From the NCBI GenBank assembly GCA_051001975.1, contig JBPCMU010000041.1, positions 1-51,897 of the forward strand: 51,897 nt of DNA, read 5' to 3'. The notes beneath the pieces were generated by a model. The model did not search any database. It was given only the letters and a program-made list of their open reading frames with translations, and was not told where the DNA came from. The first letter of the stretch is position 1. Each line of letters starts with the position of its first letter. Source of the DNA: DATAEG01 sp051001975 (GTDB lineage: Bacteria; Actinomycetota; Actinomycetes; Mycobacteriales; Jatrophihabitantaceae). This document shows positions 1 through 8,641 of the stretch, piece by piece. A program made the translations under genes and the position numbers.

Positions 1-70
1 ACCTATCACCCCCCCCCTCCTTCAACCCCCCCCCGCCCCACACCCTTCGCCTCTTCCACGATCGGTGGGG
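1..70. other. C-rich low-complexity window edge
   Basis: This stretch is dominated by runs of C (several of 7 to 9 bases) and holds no recognisable gene. It lies just downstream of the moaD stop codon. It may be a genuine C-rich terminator-proximal tract or a poorly resolved contig end; the sequence alone cannot decide. Confidence 0.5.
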
Positions 71-313
71 TTAGCCGCCGGCGAAGGGCGGTAGCACCTC
101 GACGGTGGCACCGTCGGGTACTGCGATGGTGCGATCCCGCACGGCGAGCCCGTCCAGCAGCAACGAGGAGGCGTCGAGGACGGCGGCCAGCCGGGGACCG
201 TGCCGTTGCCCCAGCGCAGCGACCAGCTCGTCTACCTGGGACGCGTCGACCTTCTCCTCGGCAACGCCGGCCGCCGCACGAGCACCGGCGAAATACCGCA
301 CCAGCACCGGCAC
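71..313 (-). CDS. moaD: MoaD-family sulfur carrier, molybdopterin synthase small subunit
   Basis: 80-residue ubiquitin-like protein. It begins with the beta-strand MPVLVRYFAGARAAAG typical of MoaD/ThiS proteins and ends PPFAGG. The C-terminal Gly-Gly is the residue pair that MoeB-type enzymes adenylate and convert to thiocarboxylate, which donates sulfur to cPMP during molybdopterin synthesis. GTG start, placed 3 bases after the moaA stop, so the two genes are probably co-transcribed and translationally coupled. The context is a molybdenum hydroxylase locus on the opposite strand, for which the cofactor is needed. The family is clear from length, fold signature and the GG tail. The large subunit MoaE is not in the window. 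Confidence 0.9.
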   Translation of the reverse strand: MPVLVRYFAGARAAAGVAEEKVDASQVDELVAALGQRHGPRLAAVLDASSLLLDGLAVRDRTIAVPDGATVEVLPPFAGG

Positions 314-316
314 CGG

Positions 317-1330
317 TCAGCCGCCGATCGCGGACATCGGGCGGGCCGGCTGCAGGAAACCCGGATCGTTGATGCCGTGGCCGGGCAGCTTCGCGCGCAT
401 TGCCGCAATCCAGCGTTCGGCGATCTCCTCATCCGACGCGCCGCCGCGCAGCAGCGCGCGCAGGTCGGACTCCTCGCGGGCGAAGAGGCAGTTACGGATC
501 TGCCCATCCGCGGTGAGCCGGGTGCGGTCGCACGCGCCGCAGAAGGGGCGGGTGACCGAACCGATGACTCCGACCGTCGCCGGCCCACCGTCGACCAGCC
601 AGAGCTCGGCCGGCGCGGAGCCGCGCTCCTCTGCTACCGGGGTCAGGGTGTAGTCCACCCGCAGCGACGCCAGGATGTCCTCGGCGGTAACCATCGCAGC
701 GCGGGTCCACAGGTGCCCGGCGTCCAGCGGCATCTGCTCGATGAACCGCAATTGGTAACCGTGCTCGACACAGAATCTCAGCAGTGCAGTGGCCTCGTCG
801 TCGTTGACGCCCTGCATCAGTACCGCATTCAGCTTGACCGGACCGAGCCCCGCAGCCGCGGCGGCCGCCAGCCCGGCCACCACGTCGGCGTGCCGATCGC
901 GGTGGGTGATCGCGGCGAATCGCTGTGGGTCGAGGGTGTCGAGTGAGACGTTCACCCGGTCCAGACCAGCAGCCTTGAGCCCCGCGGCCTTCCGGGCGAG
1001 CCCGATCGCGTTGGTGGTGAGCGAGATGTCCGGTCTGGGCGCCAGCGCGCTGCTCGCCTCGACGATCTTGGTGAGCCCGGCCCTGACCAGCGGCTCACCG
1101 CCGGTGAAGCGCAACTCGCGGATGCCCAGCATCGTGACGCCGATGGTGATGACCCGAATCAGCTCGTCGTCGGTGAGAACCTGCTCGGTGGGCAGCCAGT
1201 CGAGACCCTCCGGAGGCATGCAGTAAGAACAGCGCAGGTTGCACCTGTCGGTCAGCGACACCCGCAGATCAGTGGCCACCCGGCCATAGGCATCGGTCAG
1301 CGCACGGGCGGCAGCGACGGATGCACTCAC
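317..1330 (-). CDS. moaA: GTP 3',8-cyclase MoaA (radical SAM)
   Basis: 337 residues, the usual MoaA length. The radical SAM cluster motif CNLRCSYC lies near residues 31-38. The C-terminal second 4Fe-4S cluster that binds GTP is visible as FCGACDRTRL followed by a Cys in IRNCLFA. The protein ends in SAIGG; a C-terminal Gly-Gly is needed for activity in known MoaA enzymes. It catalyses the first step of molybdenum cofactor synthesis, GTP to 3',8-cyclo-7,8-dihydro-GTP. GTG start at 1330. It is divergent from the coxD-like gene across a 92-base spacer that must carry both promoters, and it is followed directly by moaD. Confidence 0.95.
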   Translation of the reverse strand: MSASVAAARALTDAYGRVATDLRVSLTDRCNLRCSYCMPPEGLDWLPTEQVLTDDELIRVITIGVTMLGIRELRFTGGEPLVRAGLTKIVEASSALAPRPDISLTTNAIGLARKAAGLKAAGLDRVNVSLDTLDPQRFAAITHRDRHADVVAGLAAAAAAGLGPVKLNAVLMQGVNDDEATALLRFCVEHGYQLRFIEQMPLDAGHLWTRAAMVTAEDILASLRVDYTLTPVAEERGSAPAELWLVDGGPATVGVIGSVTRPFCGACDRTRLTADGQIRNCLFAREESDLRALLRGGASDEEIAERWIAAMRAKLPGHGINDPGFLQPARPMSAIGG

Positions 1331-1422
1331 ACAGTCGAGGGTAGCGGCCGAGCCCGAATGCCGCCCGCGTCGTGCGAACGGGTTCGGGTGCGCGGTCCGG
1401 CCGAGTAAGCCATGCTGGAGGG

Positions 1423-2295
1423 ATGGAGTCCATCACGGACCCGCAGCAGCTGGCAGCGTCACTGCGCAGCACCGGGTACCTGCCTGACGAGGGCATCGCC
1501 ACTGCCGCCTACCTCGCCCTGCGCATGGGCCGGCCGTTGTTTCTCGAGGGCGATGCCGGGGTGGGCAAGACCAGCCTTGCGCTCGCTCTGGCCGCCGCGC
1601 TGGACATCCCGATGGTCCGGCTGCAGTGCTACGAGGGCATCGACGCCTCGCAGGCTCTCTACGACTGGGACTTCCCGCGGCAAGTGCTGCACCTGCGGGC
1701 CGCTGAGACCGTCGGCGTGACGGATGCCGACCAGCTCGAGCACTCCCTTTATGACCGGCGGTTCCTGATCGCCCGGCCCATCCTGCAGGCGATCGAGCAG
1801 TCGCCATGCGTGCTGTTGGTGGACGAGGTGGACCGGGCAGACGACGAGTTCGAGGCGTTCCTGCTCGAGGTGCTCGCCGACAGCGCGGTGACCATCCCGG
1901 AGCTGGGCACCATCACTGCGGCAACCCCGCCGCTGGTGGTGCTCACCTCGAACCGGACCCGTGAGGTGCACGACGCGCTGAAGCGGCGTTGCCTCTACCA
2001 CTGGATCGGGCACCCGACCTTCGACCGTGAGGTGGCGATCATCCGCGGCCGGCTGCCGGAGATCACCGGGCAACTCGCCCGCGACGTGGCCGGCGCCGCG
2101 CAGAAGCTGCGCACCGCGGACCTGCTCAAACCGCCCGGCGTCTCCGAGTCGCTGGACTGGGCGCAGGCGCTACATCTGCTCGGCGCGCAGTCGCTGGACC
2201 GCGATCGCGCGGCGGCCACACTGGGCGCGGTACTGAAGTACCAGGAGGACGCCGACCGGATCCGCGACACCGTCCTGGCCGAACTCGTCGGCTGA
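1423..2295 (+). CDS. MoxR-family AAA+ ATPase (CoxD-like)
   Basis: About 290-residue AAA+ ATPase of the MoxR group. Walker A is GDAGVGKTS (near residue 44) and Walker B is LLVDEVDRAD; sensor residues follow in VLTSNRTREVHDAL. The start is placed at ATG 1423 because a GGAGGG ribosome site lies just upstream; the open frame continues 17 codons further upstream without such support. In carbon monoxide dehydrogenase-type operons, CoxD works with the VWA protein CoxE in maturing the Mo/Cu or Mo active site. The stop overlaps the next start as TGATG, consistent with a CoxD-CoxE chaperone pair. Function in this organism is inferred from family and context. Confidence 0.9.
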   Translation: MESITDPQQLAASLRSTGYLPDEGIATAAYLALRMGRPLFLEGDAGVGKTSLALALAAALDIPMVRLQCYEGIDASQALYDWDFPRQVLHLRAAETVGVTDADQLEHSLYDRRFLIARPILQAIEQSPCVLLVDEVDRADDEFEAFLLEVLADSAVTIPELGTITAATPPLVVLTSNRTREVHDALKRRCLYHWIGHPTFDREVAIIRGRLPEITGQLARDVAGAAQKLRTADLLKPPGVSESLDWAQALHLLGAQSLDRDRAAATLGAVLKYQEDADRIRDTVLAELVG

Positions 2296-3422
2296 TGGGC
2301 GCGCCGGTCGCCGCCCCGAGCGGGGACGTGGTCGAGGTCGTCCTCGGCTTCGCCCGCACCCTGCGCCATGCCGGCGTCCCGGCGTCACCGGACCGGGTTC
2401 AGGCCATGATCAGCGGGCTGAGCCATCTCGACGTGCTCGACCCGAGCCAGGTCTACTGGGCGGGACGGCTGACGTTGTGCGCAGACCCGGAGGACCTGGA
2501 CCGCTACGACGCCGCGTTCGCCGCGTACTTCGGCGGCGTCCCGCTGCAGCGGCCGGCGAACACCCAGCAGGAACTCAAGTACGAGACGCGACCCTATGAG
2601 ATCGACGCCGCCAAGGTCGGCGTCGAGGAGCCGGACGATTCACCGGCGCACGCGGTGCAGGCCAGCAGCACGGAGGTGCTGCGCCATCGGGACGTCTCGA
2701 CCCTGTCGCCCGCCGAGCGTGACGAGCTGCGCCGGCTGTTCATCCTGCTGGCACCCCGGGTCGGGCGGCGACGCATCCGCAGGCATGCGCCGGCCAACCG
2801 CGGCAGCATCGATCTGCACCACACGGTCCGCCGAATGCTCAGCCAGGCGGGCGAGCCGAGCCGGCTGTCCTACCGGCGGCGGCGCACCAAGCCGCGCCGG
2901 CTGGTCTTCCTCATCGACGTGAGCGGTTCGATGGAGCCGTACGCAGATTCCCTGCTCCGCCTCGCCCACGCCGCGGTGCGGGTGGCTCCCGCCAGCACCG
3001 AGGTGTTCACGCTGGGCACCCGGCTCACCAGGGTCACCCGCGAGCTGCGCCGCCGGGACCCGGACGCCGCCTTGAAGGCGGCCGGCGGCGCCATTCCGGA
3101 CTGGAGCGGCGGCACCCGTCTCGGTGATTCGCTGAAGGCGTTCCTGGATCGGTGGGGGCAGCGCGGTGTCGCCCGCGGCGCGGTCGTCGTGCTGTGTTCG
3201 GACGGTTGGGAGCGCGGCGACCCCGGCACCCTCGGTGCGCAGGCCGCCCGGCTGGCTCGGCTCGCACACGCAGTCATCTGGGTGAACCCGCACAAGGGCA
3301 AGGACGGCTTCGCCCCGCTGACCGGCGGCATGCAGGCCGCATTGCCGCACATCGCGGACCTGGTCGCCGGGCACACCTTCGACTCGTTCGAGCAACTGGC
3401 CGCGAAGCTCGCTCGCGCCTGA
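2295..3422 (+). CDS. VWA-domain protein (CoxE-like)
   Basis: 375 residues. The C-terminal half is a von Willebrand factor A domain with an intact MIDAS: DVSGSM (near residue 213), a downstream GGTRLGDSL threonine motif, and LCSDGWERGD. The N-terminal half matches the CoxE/DUF58-like helical region that pairs with MoxR ATPases. The start overlaps the coxD-like stop (TGATG), so the two are translationally coupled. CoxE proteins act with CoxD in activation of molybdenum hydroxylases. No signal peptide or membrane segment is visible, so it is cytoplasmic. Confidence 0.88.
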   Translation: MGAPVAAPSGDVVEVVLGFARTLRHAGVPASPDRVQAMISGLSHLDVLDPSQVYWAGRLTLCADPEDLDRYDAAFAAYFGGVPLQRPANTQQELKYETRPYEIDAAKVGVEEPDDSPAHAVQASSTEVLRHRDVSTLSPAERDELRRLFILLAPRVGRRRIRRHAPANRGSIDLHHTVRRMLSQAGEPSRLSYRRRRTKPRRLVFLIDVSGSMEPYADSLLRLAHAAVRVAPASTEVFTLGTRLTRVTRELRRRDPDAALKAAGGAIPDWSGGTRLGDSLKAFLDRWGQRGVARGAVVVLCSDGWERGDPGTLGAQAARLARLAHAVIWVNPHKGKDGFAPLTGGMQAALPHIADLVAGHTFDSFEQLAAKLARA

Positions 3423-3497
3423 TCGGCTGTCGGTTCACCGCATCGCCGCTTCTGCCGCCCGTGGCGGCAAGGCACCCCGGACGCGCATGATGGTGCC

Positions 3498-4619
3498 GTG
3501 CGCGACGTCCTCGATGATCTGCTGCGATGGTGGGAAGCCGGCGAGGAAGTCGGCATGGGCACCGTCGTCGCGACCTGGAAGTCATCGCCGCGGCAGCCCG
3601 GGGCGGCCATGCTGGTCGGTCCGGACGACACGGCCGTGGGCAGTGTCTCCGGCGGCTGCGTCGAGGGCGCTGTATTCGAGCTGGCCAGCGAAGTGCGTAC
3701 CAGCGCTCCGGCAGTGCTGCAGCGTTACGGGGTGAGCGACGACGACGCCTTCGCGGTCGGGCTGACGTGCGGCGGCATCATCGACGTCTTCGTCGAGAAG
3801 ATCAGCCGCGAGAGGTTCCCGGAGCTCGGCGAAGTAGCGGCGGACGTACGGGAAGGCAATCCGGTCGCGGTAGCCACCCTCGTCGACGGCGTGGACGAGG
3901 CCCGGCGCGGCAGGCGGCTCATCGTCCGCGCGGACGCCACCACCGGCTCGCTCGGTTCACAGCGGCTGGACGACGCGGTCCGCGACGATGCGCTGGGGCT
4001 GCTGCGGCAGGGCACCACCACGACCCTGCGCTACGGCCCGGACGGTGAGCGTCGCCTCGACAAGATCGGCGTCTTCATCGCCTCCTACGCGCCGAAGCCG
4101 CGGATGATCGTGTTCGGTGCCATCGACTTCGCAGCCGCAGTGGCCCGGATGGGGTCGTTCCTCGGCTATCGGGTCACCGTCTGCGACGCGCGGTCAACCT
4201 TCGCCACCAATAAGCGCTTCCCCGATGCCGACGAGGTCGTCGTCGAGTGGCCGCACCGGTATCTGGCGAACACTGAGGTGGATGAGCGCACCGTGCTGTG
4301 CGTGCTCACCCACGACCCGAAGTTCGACGTGCCGCTCCTGGAGATCGCGTTGCGGCTGCCGGTCGCCTACATCGGGGCGATGGGCTCGCGACGCACCAAC
4401 GAGGACCGCGCCGACCGGCTGCGCGAGCTGGGCATGACGGAGGCGGAGATCTCGCGGCTGGCCGCCCCGATCGGCCTCGACCTGGGCGCCCGTACCCCGG
4501 AGGAAACGGCCGTCTCGGTGGCCGCGGAGATCATCGGCCTGCGCTGGGGCGGCAGCGGTACCAGATTGCAGAGCGCCGACGGCCCCATCCATCACCCCGC
4601 CGACCGAGTCCCCACCTGA
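3498..4619 (+). CDS. XdhC/CoxF-family molybdenum hydroxylase maturation protein
   Basis: 373 residues with the two XdhC domains. The N-terminal XdhC/CoxI domain shows WKSSPRQPGAAMLV, SVSGGCVEGAVFELA and LTCGGIIDVFVE. The C-terminal Rossmann domain begins MIVFGAIDFAAAVARMGSF and carries the family motif PVAYIGAMGSRRT. XdhC proteins bind Moco, recruit the sulfurase and insert the cofactor into the large subunit, here presumably CoxL. GTG start at 3498, 75 bases after the coxE-like stop, with a short hydrophilic C-terminal tail. It belongs to the accessory half of the cox locus. Confidence 0.9.
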   Translation: MRDVLDDLLRWWEAGEEVGMGTVVATWKSSPRQPGAAMLVGPDDTAVGSVSGGCVEGAVFELASEVRTSAPAVLQRYGVSDDDAFAVGLTCGGIIDVFVEKISRERFPELGEVAADVREGNPVAVATLVDGVDEARRGRRLIVRADATTGSLGSQRLDDAVRDDALGLLRQGTTTTLRYGPDGERRLDKIGVFIASYAPKPRMIVFGAIDFAAAVARMGSFLGYRVTVCDARSTFATNKRFPDADEVVVEWPHRYLANTEVDERTVLCVLTHDPKFDVPLLEIALRLPVAYIGAMGSRRTNEDRADRLRELGMTEAEISRLAAPIGLDLGARTPEETAVSVAAEIIGLRWGGSGTRLQSADGPIHHPADRVPT

Positions 4620-4630
4620 CCCATCGGTGC

Positions 4631-4706
4631 GACGATTTTCGGCCGCTGGATCGCGGTTGTGGTCGCTTGAGAGCCGACACTCTGCGTTGAGCGGCCGATT
4701 CTCGTC
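4631..4706. repeat. Imperfect inverted repeat between xdhC-like and protease genes
   Basis: Arms 4631-4647 and 4690-4706 are complementary at 14 of 17 positions and contain a perfect CGGCCGCT core; the loop is 42 bases. It lies in the 127-base gap before the aspartyl protease start. A similar arm (TTTTGGCCGCT) forms a perfect hairpin before coxG at 9499-9546. It could be a terminator, an operator or a small dispersed repeat; no T-tract follows. Confidence 0.5.
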
Positions 4707-4746
4707 ACGCAATGCCCCCAGCTGTGCCATTCTCGGCGGCGTGCGG

Positions 4747-5559
4747 ATGAACTCGTCGGCGAGTCGGGTGCCGCTGATCGTGGAACCCGACCCGGACGAC
4801 CCCGGGTGCGCGATGGTGCTCGTGGACGGCACGGTTGCCGGCCACCCCTACCGGTTCATGCTCGACACCGGCGCCCCGCGGACCCAGATCGAGTTCGACG
4901 ACTTCACTGCCGAACTACCCAGCCACGGCGAGGATCGGTCGGCAGGCGTGTTCGCAGCGAGCACCGACGACTTGGTGACGCTGCCAGATGTATCGGTCGG
5001 CACGGTTACCGCCGCCGACCTCGAAGTCAGCCGCGCCGACCCGACTCACATCGACGCGCAGAACTTGCTGGGCATGGACGTGCTGGGCACCATCTGCTGC
5101 GCCTTCGACTTCGAGGCCGACGAGTTGCTGCTGACACCCTCCGGCTCACTTCCGGATGGCCGGTTGCTCAGCCGCAGCCCGCGCGGACACGCGTTCGTCG
5201 AGGTGCAATGGCAGCAGGTTTCGGCCCGGGCGTGCTGGGACAGCGGCGCCGGCATCACGCTCGTCGACGCCGCGTTCTTCGCCGACCACCACGACTTCTT
5301 CACGGTGTTGGGCTCCTCGACCGGGACCGACGCCACGGGTGCCCGGGCCGAGACCCCGACCTACCTCATGACCGGCGCCACCATCGGTGAGGTCATGTTC
5401 GCCGCGCACCTGGTCGCCGTCGTCGATCTGCCGCAGACCGCCGGTATGCCACGGATGGACCTCATCCTCGGATACCCCACGCTCAGCCAAGCCAACTGGG
5501 TGTTCGACTTCCCGGCAAATAGGTGGGATCTCAGCGCCGTCGAGCCGCCGCCGGGCTGA
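4747..5559 (+). CDS. Bilobal pepsin/retropepsin-like aspartyl protease homologue
   Basis: About 270 residues with two aspartyl protease lobes. Lobe one has FMLDTGAPRTQIEF followed by NLLGMDVLG. Lobe two has CWDSGAGITLVDAAF followed by DLILGYPTL. Each lobe thus keeps the D-[TS]-G catalytic triplet and the hydrophobic-hydrophobic-Gly motif, in the arrangement of single-chain pepsins or a duplicated retropepsin. No signal peptide is seen. The frame is open to GTG 4627, but the conserved part begins after ATG 4747 (alternative GTG 4741), and the upstream part encodes an inverted repeat. It sits between the maturation and structural cox genes on the same strand. A role in processing cox proteins is only a guess. 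Confidence 0.8.
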   Translation: MNSSASRVPLIVEPDPDDPGCAMVLVDGTVAGHPYRFMLDTGAPRTQIEFDDFTAELPSHGEDRSAGVFAASTDDLVTLPDVSVGTVTAADLEVSRADPTHIDAQNLLGMDVLGTICCAFDFEADELLLTPSGSLPDGRLLSRSPRGHAFVEVQWQQVSARACWDSGAGITLVDAAFFADHHDFFTVLGSSTGTDATGARAETPTYLMTGATIGEVMFAAHLVAVVDLPQTAGMPRMDLILGYPTLSQANWVFDFPANRWDLSAVEPPPG

Positions 5560-5711
5560 CCGCCGCAGCCCGAGTACTGGCCGAACGGACCGTCTTTGCC
5601 GAGCTGAGGAGACGCCCGGGAGTCTTGTCTTGCGCAGTGCCCGGCGACGCGGTTGTCTTGCATCAGACCGGCCAATATGACTCAGGCCACACGGCGGCGC
5701 TAGGAGACTCG

Positions 5712-6182
5712 ATGGTGAAGATCAGCATGCAGGTGGACGGGGTGAGCTACGCGGACGACGTGGAGCCACGCACCCTGCTGGTGCACTACCTGCGCGAACA
5801 GCTCGGCAAGGTGGGCACGGTCGTCGGCTGCGACACCAGCAACTGTGGCGCATGCACCGTCGAGCTCGACGGCATGGCGGTCAAGAGCTGCTCCGTGCTG
5901 GCCGTCCAGGCCGACGGCAGCACCGTCACCACCATCGAGGGGATCGCGGATGCAGACGGCACGCTGGCGCCGATGCAGCAGGCGTTCCATGAGAACCACG
6001 CGCTGCAGTGCGGCTACTGCACGCCGGGGATGATCATGGCGACCCGCGACCTGCTCAAGGAGAACGCCGACCCCACCGAGCAGGAGATCCGGGAAGGCAT
6101 CGAGGGCAACCTCTGCCGGTGTACCGGCTACCAGAACATCGTGAAGGCTGTCCAGGCCGCAGCGAAAGCGAGCCACTCATGA
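5712..6182 (+). CDS. coxS: 2Fe-2S subunit of molybdenum hydroxylase (CoxS/CutS)
   Basis: 156 residues, the normal size of the iron-sulfur small subunit of xanthine dehydrogenase-family enzymes. The plant-ferredoxin-type cluster is bound by GCDTSNCGACTVELDG and a following Cys. The second, all-helical cluster domain shows LQCGYCTPGMIM and GNLCRCTGYQNIV. The start is ATG 5712 with AGGAG at 5702-5706; a longer frame upstream lacks support. It passes electrons from the Mo site to FAD in CoxM. Its stop overlaps the coxL start as ATGA. The 152-base gap upstream may hold a promoter for the structural genes. Confidence 0.95.
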   Translation: MVKISMQVDGVSYADDVEPRTLLVHYLREQLGKVGTVVGCDTSNCGACTVELDGMAVKSCSVLAVQADGSTVTTIEGIADADGTLAPMQQAFHENHALQCGYCTPGMIMATRDLLKENADPTEQEIREGIEGNLCRCTGYQNIVKAVQAAAKASHS

Positions 6183-8641
6183 CTGCCGTCGAGGACCGGC
6201 CGGCGGAGCTGGAGATCGGAAAGGCCCGCCGCCGCAAGGAAGACCAGCACCTCATCACCGGTCGCACAACGTGGACCGACAACATGACGCTGCCGGGCAT
6301 GCTGCATCTGGCCATCCTGCGCAGCCCGATGGCACACGCCACCATCACCTCCATCGACACCACCGAGGCGAAGGGCCGGCCCGGGGTGGTCGCTGTCTAC
6401 ACCGGTCAGGACTTCGCCGAGACGCAGGGCAACCTGCCATGCGCCTGGCCGGTCACCCCGGACATGGTCAACCCGGGAGCACCGAGCCTCGCAGTCACCC
6501 AGGTCAACCACGTGGGCGAAGCGGTTGCCGTGATCGCGGCGCGCACCAAGGTCGAGGCGCAGGACGCGCTGGAAGGCATCGAGGTCGAGTACGAGCAGCT
6601 CCCCGCCGTGCTGGACATGGAGGCAGCCCTCGTCGAGGGCTCCCCGCTGGTGCACCCGAACACCACGTCGAACAAGTCCTACACCTGGGCCTTCGAGTCC
6701 GGAGCGGCCGGCACCGGCGAGCCGATCGACGGCGCCCTGTCAGCGGCCGAAGTGACCGTGAAGCGGCGGTTCATCCAGCAGCGCCTCATCCCGGCGTTCA
6801 TGGAGCCTCGCTCCACGGTGGTGCAGCCGAACGGCGACGGGGTCGTGGTGCACTCGTCTACCCAGGTGCCGCACATTCTGCGCACCATGCTCGGACTCAC
6901 CCTCGGCATCCCGGAGCACAAGGTGCGCGTCGTCGCACCGGATGTCGGCGGCGGTTTCGGCGGCAAGATCCCGGTGACGCCGGAGGAGGTCATCACCACG
7001 CTGGTCGCCCGCAAGCTCGGCAAGCCGGCGAAGTACACCGAGTCCCGCTCGGAATCGCTGATGTCCGCGCACCACGGCCGCGACCAGATCCAGGACGTCA
7101 CGATCACCGCCAAGAAGGACGGCACGGTGACCGGGCTGGACGTGCACCTGTTCGCCGATATGGGCGCTTATCTGCGCCTCGTCGGCCCGGGTGTGCCGAT
7201 CCTGGGCGCGTTCATGTACAACTCGATCTACAAATTCCCGGCCTACCGTTTCGTCTGCGAGGGCGTCTTCACCACGAAGACCGCGACCGACGCCTACCGC
7301 GGCGCCGGCCGGCCGGAGGCGACGTTCGCGATCGAACGGATCATCGACGAGCTCGCCGCCGAGCCGGACATGGATCCGATGGAGCTTCGGCAGAAGAACT
7401 GGATCAAGCACGAGGAGTTCCCGTTCACCACGGTCTGCGGACTCACCTACGACAGCGGTAACTACGAGGCGGCAACGGCCAGAGCTCTCGAGCTGATCGG
7501 CTGGGACGAGCTGCGCAAGGAGCAGGCCGAGCGCCGCGAACGCAAGGACCCGGTGCAGCTGGGTCTCGGCATCGCGACGTTCACCGAGATGTGCGGGCTT
7601 GCCCCCTCCCGAGTGCTCGGCTCGCTGGCCTACGGCGCGGGCGGCTGGGAGAACGCGTCCATCCGGATGCTGGCCACCGGCAAGGTCGAGGTCGTCACTG
7701 GGGCCAGCGCGCACGGCCAAGGTCATGAGACGGCGTTCAGTCAGATCGTCGCCGATCGGCTGGGCATCCCGTTCGAGGACATCGAGGTCATTCACGGCGA
7801 CACTCAGTCCTCGCCGAAGGGGCTGGACACCTACGGCTCACGCTCGCTCGCGGTCGGCGGCATCGCAATCGTCAACGCCGCGGACAAGGTGATCGCGAAG
7901 GCCAAGCCGATCGCAGCGCACCTGCTGGAGGCCAACGCCGACGACCTCGAGTTCGAGGCCGGTTCCTTCACGGTGAAGGGCTCACCCGGCTCGTCGGTGT
8001 CGATGGGCGAGATCGCGTTCGCAACGTTCCTTGCGCACAACCTGCCCGACGGCGTCGAGCCGAGTCTCGATGCGGACGCCACCTACGACCCGGAGAACTT
8101 CTCGTTCCCGCACGGCACGCACCTGTGCGCGATCGACATCGACACCGAGACCGGGCACGCGAAGATCCGCAAGTATGTCTGCGTCGATGACGTGGGCACG
8201 GTGATCAACCCACTGATCGTCGAGGGCCAGGTGCACGGCGGCCTGGCGCAGGGCATCGCGCAGGCCCTCTACGAGGAGGCGGTGTATGACGCGGACGGCA
8301 ACCTGACGACCGGTACCTTCGTCGATTATCTGCTTCCCTCGGCCGCGGACCTGCCCTCGTTCGTCACGGACCGGACGGTCAGCGCGGCGACGTCGAACCC
8401 GCTCGGTGTGAAGGGCGTCGGTGAGGCCGGCACGATCGCGTCCACCCCCGCGGTGGTCAACTCGATCATCGACGCACTGCGGCAGTACGGAGTCACCGAC
8501 GTGCAGATGCCGTGCACCCCCGAACGCATCTGGCGGGCGATCCACGGCAACGACGCCGACCGCGACGCAACCGGCACGGTTGCCTACGGCGGCGCCGCAA
8601 CGGCTGATACCACCAACGCCCAGGAAGAAGGCGCCCTGTGA
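6179..8641 (+). CDS. coxL: Molybdenum hydroxylase large subunit, form II CoxL-like
   Basis: 820 residues. The start is ATG 6179, in ATGA overlap with coxS; the open frame extends upstream only through the coxS coding region. Moco-binding motifs GGGFGGK and DAYRGAGR are present, and the catalytic Glu lies in GVGEAGTIAS near the C terminus. True CO dehydrogenases (form I) carry AYXCSFR in the active-site loop. This protein has AYRGAGR, the form II signature, so CO oxidation cannot be assumed and the substrate may be an aldehyde, purine or other hydroxylatable compound. It forms a heterotrimer with CoxS and CoxM, is cytoplasmic, and is followed by coxM with a 4-base GTGA overlap. Confidence 0.93.
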   Translation: MTAVEDRPAELEIGKARRRKEDQHLITGRTTWTDNMTLPGMLHLAILRSPMAHATITSIDTTEAKGRPGVVAVYTGQDFAETQGNLPCAWPVTPDMVNPGAPSLAVTQVNHVGEAVAVIAARTKVEAQDALEGIEVEYEQLPAVLDMEAALVEGSPLVHPNTTSNKSYTWAFESGAAGTGEPIDGALSAAEVTVKRRFIQQRLIPAFMEPRSTVVQPNGDGVVVHSSTQVPHILRTMLGLTLGIPEHKVRVVAPDVGGGFGGKIPVTPEEVITTLVARKLGKPAKYTESRSESLMSAHHGRDQIQDVTITAKKDGTVTGLDVHLFADMGAYLRLVGPGVPILGAFMYNSIYKFPAYRFVCEGVFTTKTATDAYRGAGRPEATFAIERIIDELAAEPDMDPMELRQKNWIKHEEFPFTTVCGLTYDSGNYEAATARALELIGWDELRKEQAERRERKDPVQLGLGIATFTEMCGLAPSRVLGSLAYGAGGWENASIRMLATGKVEVVTGASAHGQGHETAFSQIVADRLGIPFEDIEVIHGDTQSSPKGLDTYGSRSLAVGGIAIVNAADKVIAKAKPIAAHLLEANADDLEFEAGSFTVKGSPGSSVSMGEIAFATFLAHNLPDGVEPSLDADATYDPENFSFPHGTHLCAIDIDTETGHAKIRKYVCVDDVGTVINPLIVEGQVHGGLAQGIAQALYEEAVYDADGNLTTGTFVDYLLPSAADLPSFVTDRTVSAATSNPLGVKGVGEAGTIASTPAVVNSIIDALRQYGVTDVQMPCTPERIWRAIHGNDADRDATGTVAYGGAATADTTNAQEEGAL

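Noticed and set aside
6008..6178. Extension of coxL upstream to 6008
   Set aside because: It runs through the coxS coding region in another frame; the ATGA overlap at 6179 and the conserved N terminus support the shorter form.
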